From assembly GCA_036008545.1 (NCBI GenBank), contig DASYNM010000276.1:1-7073 (forward strand): a stretch of DNA of 7,073 nucleotides, in the 5' to 3' direction. Position 1 is the first letter of the stretch; each line of letters opens with the position of its first letter. The DNA comes from Palsa-1400 sp036008545. Lineage in GTDB: Bacteria > Verrucomicrobiota > Verrucomicrobiia > Limisphaerales > Palsa-1400. A program made the translations under genes and the position numbers. A model generated the notes under the pieces. It had not been told where the DNA came from. It saw only the letters and a program-made list of their open reading frames with translations, and did no database searches. Below are positions 1 to 6,743 of the stretch, piece after piece.

Positions 1-24
1 GTTCATGCTGGAAAGCGCAATTCC

Positions 25-1599
25 TCAATCCTCAACCATCTGGAGGGAGTAGTTTGATGCTTGCCCCCTGCCCTGAAGAGCCTCGCGGGTGTAGGAGATC
101 AGGTGATGGGCGACGATGGTGACTTGGAAAATGTTCTCCACTTGCCCCCGCCAAATCTGGCTCCAAAAAAGCTTCCAAAAATGCCGGCGGTAGTTGCTGC
201 GCAATCCGACATGCCAGACAATGCGGCTAAAAATCCGCACGGCGCGCCGGAGGTTGCGCCAGGTCAATTGCTGGATGGGGTTCTCCGGGGCCAGCCGGTT
301 GGCATAGGTGCTGCGGGTTTGAGTCATAAAACGGGCATAGACATTCGCCGGCTCGTAAAGATGCGCGATGACCTGCCTCCAACGCTCCACCACCGTTTCC
401 CTGGGTTCGAGGAACGCGATGTTGGAATCGCCCTCCGGATCGCTCAGAATTCTTCCCTCTCGTTGGAGTCGATCGTAGAGCGGCGTCTTGGGCAGGGCAT
501 AAAGCAGATTCACCGTCATCAAGGGGATCTGCGATTCGCGCGCGAAATCGAGAATCGCTCCAGGCGTGTCAGGCGTGTCGGTATCCAATCCAAGTATAAT
601 GCCCGATGCAACCTCCAAGCCATACTTGTTCAGCGTCTCCACGCTTTCCAGAATCGGCCGGCGCAGATTCTGTGTCTTTTTCATCGCCCGCAACGCGGCC
701 GGCTCGGGCGTTTCGGTGCCGCAAAAAACCGTGATGAAGCCGGCCTGGCGCATGAGTTCGAGGATTTGCGGGTACATCGAGATGTTGAGGGTGGCCTCGC
801 AGGCCAGGCGCAGCGGGCGGCCATGTCGCTTTTGCCATTCGACCAAATGTGGCAGCAGCTCCAGGGCCGCGTTCGGATTGGCGATAAAATTGTCATCGAC
901 GAAGTAAACCGATTGCATCCCGGCACGCCACAGCTCATCCAATTCACCGATCACCTGGGCGGGCGTTTTTGACCTCGGCCTGCGCCCATACAGCCCCGGA
1001 ATATCGCAGAACTCGCAGGTGAATGGGCATCCGCTGGAGAACTGGATACTGCCCATCAGGTAATGGTCAGCCTGGAGCAGTCCGTAAGCGGGAGCGGGAA
1101 ATGCGCTGAGCGCAAGCCGCTCGGCGGTGCCGAAAACCAGTTGTTTTGCCGGACGGTCCACTGAGTGATCCAAGTGCTCGAAGAGCCGCCAGGTGGCGTC
1201 CCCCATTTCACCGCAGTGCAGCACGTCCACCTCCGGATAAAACTCCGGTGCGGCCGAGACCGACGGCCCTCCCAGCACAGTGAGTTTGCCCGCCCGGTGC
1301 GCGCGCTGATTCAACTCATTGATTCGCACCCGCTGCACGTGCATGCCGGAGAGGAACACCACATCGGCCCAGTCCAGTTCGTCGGATCGGACGGGGCGAA
1401 CGTTCTCATCGACGAACTTGACGTCCCATTCGCGCGGCAGCAGGGCGGCGATCAGCAAGATGCCCTGCGGCGGCATAAAGGCGCGCACCCCAAGCAGCGC
1501 GAACGCATGGTCGAACGTTCCGAATGATTTGGCGTAGCGCGGAAAAACGAGCAACACGCGGCGGCGGTGGTTGGGTTTGAAGCTGGTCAAGTCTGACAT
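25..1599 (-). CDS. B12-binding-type radical SAM protein, HpnP-like (DUF4070 family)
   Basis: This 524-residue protein is a probable cobalamin-dependent radical SAM enzyme, possibly a methyltransferase. An N-terminal Rossmann-like B12-binding-type domain spans about residues 14-150 (VLLVFPRY at 15-22, MPPQG at 42-46, LGGPSVSA at 109-116). It has no DxHxxG motif, as in many radical SAM relatives. The radical SAM domain follows, with the [4Fe-4S] cysteines at 191, 195 and 198 (CPFTCEFC) and later conserved stretches VYFVDDNF, ACEATLNI and GIILGLDTDTP. The C-terminus (ALPKTPLYDRLQREGRI, then a basic, Trp-rich tail ending near AHHLISYTREA) resembles the DUF4070 region. Length and motif order recall HpnP, the hopanoid C-2 methylase, but the family also contains enzymes of unknown substrate, so no symbol is given. 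The frame stays open to a TTG at 1695. I chose the ATG at 1597-1599 because it gives the usual family N-terminus and the extra 32 residues look like no domain. No strong Shine-Dalgarno precedes either start. Confidence 0.88.
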   Translation of the reverse strand: MSDLTSFKPNHRRRVLLVFPRYAKSFGTFDHAFALLGVRAFMPPQGILLIAALLPREWDVKFVDENVRPVRSDELDWADVVFLSGMHVQRVRINELNQRAHRAGKLTVLGGPSVSAAPEFYPEVDVLHCGEMGDATWRLFEHLDHSVDRPAKQLVFGTAERLALSAFPAPAYGLLQADHYLMGSIQFSSGCPFTCEFCDIPGLYGRRPRSKTPAQVIGELDELWRAGMQSVYFVDDNFIANPNAALELLPHLVEWQKRHGRPLRLACEATLNISMYPQILELMRQAGFITVFCGTETPEPAALRAMKKTQNLRRPILESVETLNKYGLEVASGIILGLDTDTPDTPGAILDFARESQIPLMTVNLLYALPKTPLYDRLQREGRILSDPEGDSNIAFLEPRETVVERWRQVIAHLYEPANVYARFMTQTRSTYANRLAPENPIQQLTWRNLRRAVRIFSRIVWHVGLRSNYRRHFWKLFWSQIWRGQVENIFQVTIVAHHLISYTREALQGRGQASNYSLQMVED

Positions 1600-1827
1600 A
1601 TTGGATTGAGAGGATGCCACCAGTGGCGATCGAATCAAGCAGGGAGTGACTTTCCGAAGTGCGAGACCAAGCGGGCCATCCGTTTCATCAGGCAATCACG
1701 CAAATGGTGACGGATGCGGGCCAAGATGAGTCCATAACCCAAATCCGGCACCTCGCACTCTTCCCAACCGCCTATGCAGCCATGTTTCCGAAGCGCACTA
1801 GTATTTTAGCTATAAATATTTGTTTCT

Positions 1828-1854
1828 ATCATAAAAGATTTCCATTGACGACAA
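1828..1854 (-). promoter_or_regulatory. Weak candidate promoter for the radical SAM gene
   Basis: Reading leftward, a TATGAT -10-like hexamer (5 of 6 to consensus; 1828-1833 on the plus strand) follows a TTGTCG -35-like hexamer (4 of 6; 1849-1854), but the spacer is only 15 bases. Transcription from here would give a leader of about 220 bases before the ATG at 1599. Other A/T-rich hexamers nearby could serve equally well, so this is tentative. Confidence 0.22.
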
Positions 1855-1873
1855 ACTTAATTTGTCATACAAA
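1845..1873 (+). promoter_or_regulatory. Candidate sigma70-type promoter for the TonB-dependent receptor
   Basis: TTGACG at 1845-1850 matches the -35 consensus in 5 of 6 positions. After exactly 17 bases, TACAAA at 1868-1873 matches the -10 consensus in 4 of 6. It lies in the only AT-rich stretch upstream of the receptor, in the correct orientation, and predicts a leader of about 130 bases. The consensus is that of typical bacterial housekeeping sigma factors; its fit to this organism is assumed. Confidence 0.42.
1850..1866. promoter_or_regulatory. Palindromic operator candidate GACAAA-N5-TTTGTC
   Basis: This is a perfect inverted repeat with 6-bp arms (1850-1855 and 1861-1866) and a 5-base centre. 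It lies almost entirely inside the 17-base spacer of the rightward promoter candidate and overlaps the -35-like hexamer of the leftward one. A dimeric regulator bound here would block both promoters. The symmetry is directly visible; its role as an operator is inferred from its position. Confidence 0.4.
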
Positions 1874-1904
1874 ACACACCCAATGCTAAGAACCGAAATA
1901 CTCC

Positions 1905-1985
1905 CAGCGCCTGTTGGTGGAAGAATTTGCCTGGACCACGAGATCAGACCTGGGGGCGCTGATTTCAGGATGCGAAACCCAACAG
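1905..1985 (+). promoter_or_regulatory. Leader with two crossing inverted repeats, possible switching structure
   Basis: CAGCGCC at 1905-1911 is the perfect complement of GGCGCTG at 1955-1961, and CTGTTGG at 1911-1917 is the perfect complement of CCAACAG at 1979-1985. The stems share base 1911 and cross each other, so they would be mutually exclusive or form a pseudoknot. They lie in the predicted 5' leader, ending 26 bases before the receptor start. No known riboswitch class was recognised and there is no U-tract, so any effect would more likely be on translation. Chance pairing is possible. Confidence 0.25.
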
Positions 1986-2015
1986 TGCTCGATCAAAATT
2001 CATAACGACGGATGA
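1914..2015 (+). other. Short upstream reading frame overlapping the receptor start (ATGA)
   Basis: A frame open from the TAA at 1887-1889 runs to a TGA at 2013-2015, and this TGA overlaps the receptor ATG (2012-2014) as ATGA. From the TTG at 1914 it would encode 33 residues containing the stretch VEEFAWTTRSDLGALISG. There is no in-frame ATG and no clear Shine-Dalgarno. It could be a translationally coupled leader peptide, the eroded end of an older gene, or chance. It resembles no family I know. Confidence 0.18.
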
Positions 2016-4294
2016 TATTGCGCCCATTCCGAATTCCCGAGCGCCTCGCGTGCCTCGCTCTTTGCCTTTCCCTGGCGGGTTCATTTCCTGTCCTGGCTGG
2101 GGGCACGGGCCCATCCTCTTCGCCCGCGGTTTCCACCAACGCTCCAGCCAACCAGCCGCCTGTCCACGCAGGGGGAAACACCGCTGGCGGCACGACCAAC
2201 TCCCCGGCCCAACTTGCAACCGTGGTGGTGACGGCAGATTTGGACGCTGCCCGCGAGCAAATCGCCCCCAGTCTGGGGGCAGTGAGCTACACGATTGGCG
2301 CGAACCAGATTCAGTCCATGGGCCAGGGCGAAAATGCATCCTTCCAGCAGGTGCTGCTGCATGCGCCAGGGGTGGTGCAGGAGGAATTCGGGGAAATACA
2401 CGTGCGCGGCGATCACGGCGACTTGCAATATCGCGTCAATGGCATCCTGCTGCCGGAGAGCCTCAATGGTTTTGGGCAGGAAGTCGATACGCACCTGATC
2501 CATTCGGTCACTCTCCTGACGGGCACCCTGCCCGCCCAGTTTGGGGATCGGACGGCGGGTATTATTGATGTCACCACCAAGACGGGTATTCAACTCAACG
2601 GCGCAGAACTTTCGCTTTACGGCGGCAGTTACGATACCGTCAATCCCTCCTTCCAATGGGGTGGCACCACGAGCAATCTGGACTACTTTGTCGCCGCCTC
2701 CTATTTGCACGACAATCACGGAATCGACAACACGACAGCCGACCCCAACCCGCTGCACGATGTCACGGATCAGGAGAAGTTCTTTGGTTATTTTTCCCAT
2801 CACTTCGACCAAACCAGCCGGCTGACCTTGCTTTTGAGCAGTTCCGACGCGGGCTTTCAAATTCCCGATACGGCGGGAATTGCGCCAATTTATCAGTTGG
2901 CCAACGGCGCTCCAGCCAACTCCGCCGCGGCCAACAACTACCAAACCGAACAGAATTATTACGCGGTGCTGTCCTATCAGAAAATCGCCGGCCACCTTGT
3001 GTCGCAAGTTTCCGTTCTGACCCGATATGCCGACATCCGTTTTACCCCTGACCCCGTGCAAGGCCTTCTCCTGGCCGGCAACGCGGCGCAGGTGGAGAAC
3101 AGCGATTTAGCCAACGGCCTGCAAGGGGACGCTTCTTACGAATTGGGCGATAACCACACACTCCGCGCCGGGATGCTGGCGACGTATGACCTCGAACGAC
3201 TCGATACCACGTCCGCTCTTTTTCCCTCCAGTTCCCAATTCACGGCCAGCCCAACGACCGAGACCATCCCTGAGCTCGGCGGCCCGGCTCCCCTGCCCGG
3301 CAATCCGCCGCAATCGTCCACCACTCCGTACAGCATCACCGCCAACGGTGGTAACAGCGGGTTGACGGCCGGCCTTTACTTGCAGGACGAGTGGCGCTTG
3401 ACGGATCAGCTCACGCTGAATTACGGCGCCCGTTATGACATCTTTGACGTTTCCTTTGACAACGAGTGGCAAATCAGTCCGCGGGCCAACCTCGTCTGGC
3501 AGATCAATAATGACACCACCGCCCACATCGGCTATGCGCGCTACTTTATGCCGCCCACCCTGCAATATGTTCATCCCTCCACGGTCAAAGAATTTGAATA
3601 TACGACCGACGCTCCTTTCAACGCGCGGGACGATGCGCCAAAAGTCGAACGCGACAATTATTTTGACACCGGCCTTTCGCGACAAATTACGCCGGCCTGG
3701 CAAATCACCGGCGACACGTTTTGCAAGCTGGCCAAGAACCTGCTCGACGACGGCCAATTCGGCAGCGCGGTCATCCTCGACAATTTTAATTATACGTCCG
3801 GCACGGTTTATGGCGCGGAGTTAAGCAGCACATACACCCAAGGACCCTTCTCCGCCTATGGGAATTATTCGTACGTGCAAACTTGGGTGCGGCAAATTGA
3901 GTCCGTCGAGAATGAATTCCCGAACAACGAATTGGGCTACTTGACCACGAACGTCATGCAACTGGACCACCAGGGGCGCTTCACCGGTTCCGGCGGTGTT
4001 TCTTACGATCTGCTCAAAAACCTCCGCCTCCATGCGGACTTCCTCTACGGCTCCGGCTTGCGGGCGGGCTTTGCCAACTTGAAAGAACTAAGCCCTTATT
4101 GCCCGGTGAACCTGGGTATCGAATATGCGTGGAAGATTCGCGCTGTGGGCATCCGCCAACTGAGGCTCCGTTTTGACTGTCTGAATGTCCTGGACGAAAC
4201 TTACGAGCTCCGCAACGGCACAGGCGTCGGCATCGCCGCCCCCGCCTACGGGCCGCGCCGCGCCTTTTACGGAGGGATTACCGCCGCTTTTTGA
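2012..4294 (+). CDS. TonB-dependent outer-membrane receptor
   Basis: This 760-residue protein is a probable energy-dependent outer-membrane transporter that takes up a scarce ligand using TonB-ExbBD. A signal peptide covers residues 1-29, with a hydrophobic core LACLALCLSLAG and a likely cut after VLA. A disordered Ala/Gly/Thr/Pro linker (30-68) leads to a TonB-box-like TVVVTA (70-75). The plug domain follows at about 85-195 (QQVLLHAPGV, EIHVRGDHGDLQYRVNG, TGTLPAQFGDRTAGIIDVTTKTG). The rest has alternating aromatic strands typical of a 22-stranded barrel, including a QDEWRLTDQLTLNYGARYD strand near 455-475, and ends in a terminal Phe (GGITAAF) as outer-membrane barrels do. The length is normal for the family. 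The start ATG opens directly into the signal peptide, though the Shine-Dalgarno is weak. The ligand cannot be read from the sequence; cobalamin, siderophore, glycan or hydrophobic compounds are all open. The gene is divergent from the radical SAM gene. Confidence 0.93.
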   Translation: MILRPFRIPERLACLALCLSLAGSFPVLAGGTGPSSSPAVSTNAPANQPPVHAGGNTAGGTTNSPAQLATVVVTADLDAAREQIAPSLGAVSYTIGANQIQSMGQGENASFQQVLLHAPGVVQEEFGEIHVRGDHGDLQYRVNGILLPESLNGFGQEVDTHLIHSVTLLTGTLPAQFGDRTAGIIDVTTKTGIQLNGAELSLYGGSYDTVNPSFQWGGTTSNLDYFVAASYLHDNHGIDNTTADPNPLHDVTDQEKFFGYFSHHFDQTSRLTLLLSSSDAGFQIPDTAGIAPIYQLANGAPANSAAANNYQTEQNYYAVLSYQKIAGHLVSQVSVLTRYADIRFTPDPVQGLLLAGNAAQVENSDLANGLQGDASYELGDNHTLRAGMLATYDLERLDTTSALFPSSSQFTASPTTETIPELGGPAPLPGNPPQSSTTPYSITANGGNSGLTAGLYLQDEWRLTDQLTLNYGARYDIFDVSFDNEWQISPRANLVWQINNDTTAHIGYARYFMPPTLQYVHPSTVKEFEYTTDAPFNARDDAPKVERDNYFDTGLSRQITPAWQITGDTFCKLAKNLLDDGQFGSAVILDNFNYTSGTVYGAELSSTYTQGPFSAYGNYSYVQTWVRQIESVENEFPNNELGYLTTNVMQLDHQGRFTGSGGVSYDLLKNLRLHADFLYGSGLRAGFANLKELSPYCPVNLGIEYAWKIRAVGIRQLRLRFDCLNVLDETYELRNGTGVGIAAPAYGPRRAFYGGITAAF

Positions 4295-4342
4295 CGCGAC
4301 AGAAGCAGACCCGCCGAAATATCTCCAAAACGCCAAAATTAC

Positions 4343-5767
4343 TCACGGCGAGAACACCAGCCGATAAAACCGTTGCAGGCCGTTTGTGATGGGGTCGGAA
4401 GCGCTGAGTATCGCTCCGTTGGTGGTGAAAGGGCTCCCCAAGTCGGTCCAGTTGGTCGAACCCAAATCAGAAACGTATTGCAATTGATAAAGTCCTCCAT
4501 GCACGCCAAACCAACTCAGAATCAGCCAGCCGTTGTTGAGGGCCACGGTCTGGAATTCCGGCACAATGGTCATGCGAAAAACTGTGCCGTAGCCGTTCGT
4601 GCCGCCCATCAACGTCTCGCCATAAAAATTGCCGTCGCTGGCCTGCACCAGCCCGGCGTAGGGTTCCCCGCCATCATCGCCGCCAGTGAACGAATACAGA
4701 TTGGTCAGCGCCCCAGCCGAGCTGATCCTGAACAGGGTGCCATTCGTGTGCGCGCCGCCAGATGCCGTCGTGCCATAGAAATAACCGTCGCCGCCCTGCA
4801 CCAGCACGCCATAGGGACTTGCGCCATCATTGCCGCCGGTGAACGAATACAGATTGCTGAACGCCCCACCGGAGCTGATCTTGAACACGGTGCCATTCGT
4901 GTAGGCGCCGCCAGCGGTCGTCGTGCCGTAGAAATTGCCGTCGCTGCCTTCTACCAGCCCGCCATAGGGATTTGCGCCATCATCGCCGGAGAACGTGTGC
5001 AAACCCGTCACGGTCTGCGGCGGCGTAAATTTGAACACCCCGCCATCGGCGCCGTAGTCGCCAAAGGTCGTGCCATAAAAATTGCCGTCGCTGCCCTGCA
5101 CCAGCCCGGCCTCGGGTGCGCCGCCATCACTGGCGCCCGTGAATGACCATGCGATCGTGAACCCTCCGTTGCTGCCGATTTCGAAAATGGTGCCGTCGGG
5201 ATAGTTGTCATTCGTCCCTCCATATCGGCACGTGCCATAAAAAACGCCGTTGCTCGCCTGCACCAAGGGCGCCTCTGGAAGACCTCCATCCAGCGGGATA
5301 CCCAAGTAGTCCTGGGTGCCGCCGAACGAATACAAACTGTTCAGCGCCCCATTGCTGCTGACCTGGAATACCGTGCCATAGCTATTCGTGTTCGTGCCAC
5401 CCCTGAAAGTGGTGCCATAAAAGAGGCCGTCGATGCCCTGCACGAGCCCGCCAACAGGCGCCGCGCCATCCGTGGTGTCGAACTGAACCAAATTGCTGAA
5501 CGACCCGCCGGTGCTGATCTTAAACACGGTACCTGCGCCGTCCACGCCGTTATTACCGCCGGAGTAGGTCGTGCCATACAAAAAACCGTCCGTGCCCTGC
5601 ACCAGCCCGCCATAGGGATTTATGCCATCTCTGGAGTCGAATGAATGCAAGCTCGTGAGGATTGCCCCAGCCTGGGCGTGAAAGGCTGGCGCTACGAACG
5701 CTGCCGCCACCAGCAGTCGCATGAGCAGGGACAAAATCGGCTTCCTGGCAGGCAACCGCTCGTTCAT
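4343..5767 (-). CDS. Secreted GloVer-repeat (Gloeo_Verruco) protein, probable beta-propeller
   Basis: This 474-residue exported protein has unknown function. Residues 1-33 form a signal peptide (basic start, LLMRLLVAAAFVAPAF, likely cut after AQA). Residues 37-401 are seven tandem repeats of 45-61 residues with the pattern LYSF-x-G-x-DG-x-x-P-x-x-GLVQGSDGNFYGTT-x-x-GG-x-x-x-x-GTVFKIS. This matches the Gloeo_Verruco repeat (TIGR03803), described from Verrucomicrobia and Gloeobacter. Seven units of about 50 residues suggest a seven-bladed propeller, which is my inference. Residues 402-474 form a beta-rich C-terminal domain (LQYVSDLGSTNWTDLGSPF then a QRFYRL ending), a type common in verrucomicrobial exported proteins. 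The third repeat carries an insertion (QDYLGIPLDGGLP). A TTG two codons upstream (5773) is an alternative start; ATG at 5765-5767 is preferred. The gene converges on the receptor gene with 48 bases between stop codons. Confidence 0.9.
   Translation of the reverse strand: MNERLPARKPILSLLMRLLVAAAFVAPAFHAQAGAILTSLHSFDSRDGINPYGGLVQGTDGFLYGTTYSGGNNGVDGAGTVFKISTGGSFSNLVQFDTTDGAAPVGGLVQGIDGLFYGTTFRGGTNTNSYGTVFQVSSNGALNSLYSFGGTQDYLGIPLDGGLPEAPLVQASNGVFYGTCRYGGTNDNYPDGTIFEIGSNGGFTIAWSFTGASDGGAPEAGLVQGSDGNFYGTTFGDYGADGGVFKFTPPQTVTGLHTFSGDDGANPYGGLVEGSDGNFYGTTTAGGAYTNGTVFKISSGGAFSNLYSFTGGNDGASPYGVLVQGGDGYFYGTTASGGAHTNGTLFRISSAGALTNLYSFTGGDDGGEPYAGLVQASDGNFYGETLMGGTNGYGTVFRMTIVPEFQTVALNNGWLILSWFGVHGGLYQLQYVSDLGSTNWTDLGSPFTTNGAILSASDPITNGLQRFYRLVFSP
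4565..5659 (-). repeat. Seven tandem GloVer coding repeats
   Basis: The coding repeats have a period of about 150-153 bp. Within the encoded protein they cover residues 37-92, 93-144, 145-205, 206-255, 256-305, 306-356 and 357-401. The last three are most alike, including at DNA level: the stretch at 4832-4915 closely matches 4679-4760, one repeat period away. Phrases such as CCGTCGCTGCCCTGCACCAG recur with few changes. The first four have drifted in length and sequence. Confidence 0.85.
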
Positions 5768-5858
5768 TCGCAATGCCCGCTTTCGTTGAGGATTGATGCG
5801 ATCCGGATTTTCATGGAATTGAAGTCACGGCCCACGTCTTTCTGGCGAACTGAGAGGA

Positions 5859-5887
5859 ATGCTAAGGGTCTGGAGATCAAAAGGCAA
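5859..5887 (-). promoter_or_regulatory. Weak candidate promoter for the GloVer gene
   Basis: Reading leftward, TTGCCT (5882-5887; 4 of 6 to the -35 consensus) is followed after 17 bases by TAGCAT (5859-5864; 4 of 6 to the -10 consensus). This would give a leader of about 85 bases before the ATG at 5767. Spacing is ideal but both hexamers are poor matches. Confidence 0.25.
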
Positions 5888-5935
5888 CTTAAAAAAGTGG
5901 CCGTTCGTACTGGATCAGTGACAGCGGGTCGGGGA

Positions 5936-6013
5936 ATGGTAGGGTCGCCTCGCCGAGGCGACCGCCTCGGCACGGACCATCCGCGGACGCCTCCGGCGAG
6001 CCGTCCCCACCAT
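5936..6013. repeat. 78-bp palindromic MITE/REP-like element
   Basis: The left end (5936-5954) and the reverse complement of the right end (5995-6013) agree in 16 of 19 bases, both starting ATGGT. Inside, GGTCGCCTCG (5943-5952) and CGAGGCGACC (5954-5963) form a perfect 10-bp inverted repeat around one base. An overlapping alternative hairpin pairs GCCGAGGC (5952-5959) with GCCTCGGC (5964-5971) across a GACC loop. A third small hairpin, CGCC-TCC-GGCG, lies at 5988-5998. No transposase or clear target duplication is present. The structure suggests a dispersed non-autonomous repeat; copies elsewhere in the genome cannot be seen from here. Confidence 0.55.
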
Positions 6014-6230
6014 CCTTAATTGACGCCTTACGGCTCTTCACCTTGGCTGCGGGCCACACCAACATCGTGCAAAATCGGGGCTGACACGCGTAGCTCCTGG
6101 CCTATCCCGCAAAAGCAATTTGGGCGTCATGGGGATTTCACCCCATTGCGGCAGGCCAGCCTAACGCCTTAAGGTGTCCCCTGTAACAAACAGGAGCGCA
6201 AGAAAACAAAAACAAAGTAAAAGAAATTAT

Positions 6231-6725
6231 ATGAAAAATGACACGACAGAAGTTCTTCACCCAAACCGTGATCCGATTACAGGCGCCCTCGGGGCTCATC
6301 CAGTCGGAACGGGAATTGGCGCAGTAGCGGGCGGAGCCGCCGCAGGAGCAGCGGTCGGGACCGTGGCCGGCCCAGTAGGAACGGCGATTGGCATGGTGGC
6401 TGGAGCCGTCGCGGGCGGTCTCGCCGGTAAAAGCGTTGCCGAAAAAATCGATCCGACCGCGGAGGACGCCTATTGGCGCACGACCTACGTCACACGCACC
6501 TATGTGGACAAAGGCACCGCCTACGACATTTATCAATCCGCCTATCGCACCGGCTACGAAGGCTATGGCCGCTACCCCGGCAAGACCTTCGACGCGGTCG
6601 AAGCCGATCTGCGTCGGGACTATGAAAAGACGCGCAGCACCGCGGCCCTCGGCTGGGACAAGGCCAAAAACGCCACCAAAGACGCCTGGCTGCGTATCGA
6701 AGGTCGGCAGAAGCAAAACAATTAA
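6231..6725 (+). CDS. Glycine-zipper protein with conserved C-terminal YWR/RYPG domain
   Basis: This 164-residue protein has unknown function. Residues 18-66 are a Gly/Ala/Val segment with small residues in near-regular spacing (GAVAGGAAAGAAVG, GTAIGMVAGAVAGGLAG). This is typical of glycine-zipper membrane-inserting helices, probably two helices broken at GPVG (47-50). No cleavable signal peptide is evident. Residues 74-160 form a hydrophilic aromatic-rich domain (DPTAEDAYWR, AYRTGYEGYGRYPGKTFD, EADL, WDKAKNATKDAWLRIE). The same arrangement occurs in hypothetical proteins of many bacteria, often near stress genes such as CsbD or BON-domain genes; that association is recalled, not shown here. 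The frame extends upstream to a GTG at 6174, but ATG at 6231 gives the natural start. AGGAG at 6192-6196 is too far upstream to serve as its Shine-Dalgarno, so initiation is probably by a weak site. Confidence 0.82.
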   Translation: MKNDTTEVLHPNRDPITGALGAHPVGTGIGAVAGGAAAGAAVGTVAGPVGTAIGMVAGAVAGGLAGKSVAEKIDPTAEDAYWRTTYVTRTYVDKGTAYDIYQSAYRTGYEGYGRYPGKTFDAVEADLRRDYEKTRSTAALGWDKAKNATKDAWLRIEGRQKQNN

Positions 6726-6743
6726 TAGCAGCAGCGAGTAACT

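Larger units (their letters stand above)
1696..2011. other. Divergent control region between radical SAM gene and TonB receptor
   Basis: There is no convincing full gene between the two divergent genes. Bases 1696-1795 are of mixed composition with nothing recognisable. Bases 1796-1880 are strikingly AT-rich compared with the flanking genes and hold the best promoter-like sequences. Bases 1881-2011 would be the leader of the receptor transcript. No cobalamin-riboswitch B12 box or other known riboswitch core was recognised by eye. Confidence 0.6.
5774..6230. other. Intergenic region with palindromic element, no gene seen
   Basis: This gap separates the divergent GloVer and glycine-zipper genes. 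It holds a weak leftward promoter candidate, a 78-bp GC-rich palindromic element, and a small perfect hairpin at 6129-6146 (ATGGGG, six-base loop, CCCCAT). Open frames crossing it show no recognisable protein features. No convincing promoter for the glycine-zipper gene was found by eye. Confidence 0.6.

Noticed and set aside
61..972. 303-codon open frame opposite the radical SAM gene
   Set aside because: The opposite strand encodes all conserved motifs of a known family. The frame has no recognisable domain and fits a GC-rich shadow.
1600..1695. TTG-initiated N-terminal extension of the radical SAM protein
   Set aside because: The extra 32 residues resemble no domain or signal peptide, and the internal ATG gives the expected family start and length.
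1881..2011. Cobalamin riboswitch upstream of the receptor
   Set aside because: This would fit the B12 theme, but no B12-box or conserved core could be found; the visible stems do not match that fold.
2081..3061. 326-codon open frame opposite the TonB receptor
   Set aside because: It lies wholly inside a strongly supported receptor gene and its translation shows no family motif.
4373..5146. 257-codon frame with repeated peptide phrases opposite the GloVer gene
   Set aside because: Its repetitive appearance is simply the antisense image of the GloVer coding repeats.
4565..5659. Regular 150-bp periodicity considered as a CRISPR-like or non-coding satellite array
   Set aside because: The period is coding, in frame, and translates to a known protein repeat.
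5645..6019. 124-codon frame running from the GloVer signal-peptide region through the palindromic element
   Set aside because: It overlaps a supported gene on the other strand and then passes through palindromic repeat DNA; no protein features.
6129..6146. ATGGGG/CCCCAT hairpin as a terminator
   Set aside because: No gene ends into it and no T-tract follows; a 6-bp stem is easily met by chance.
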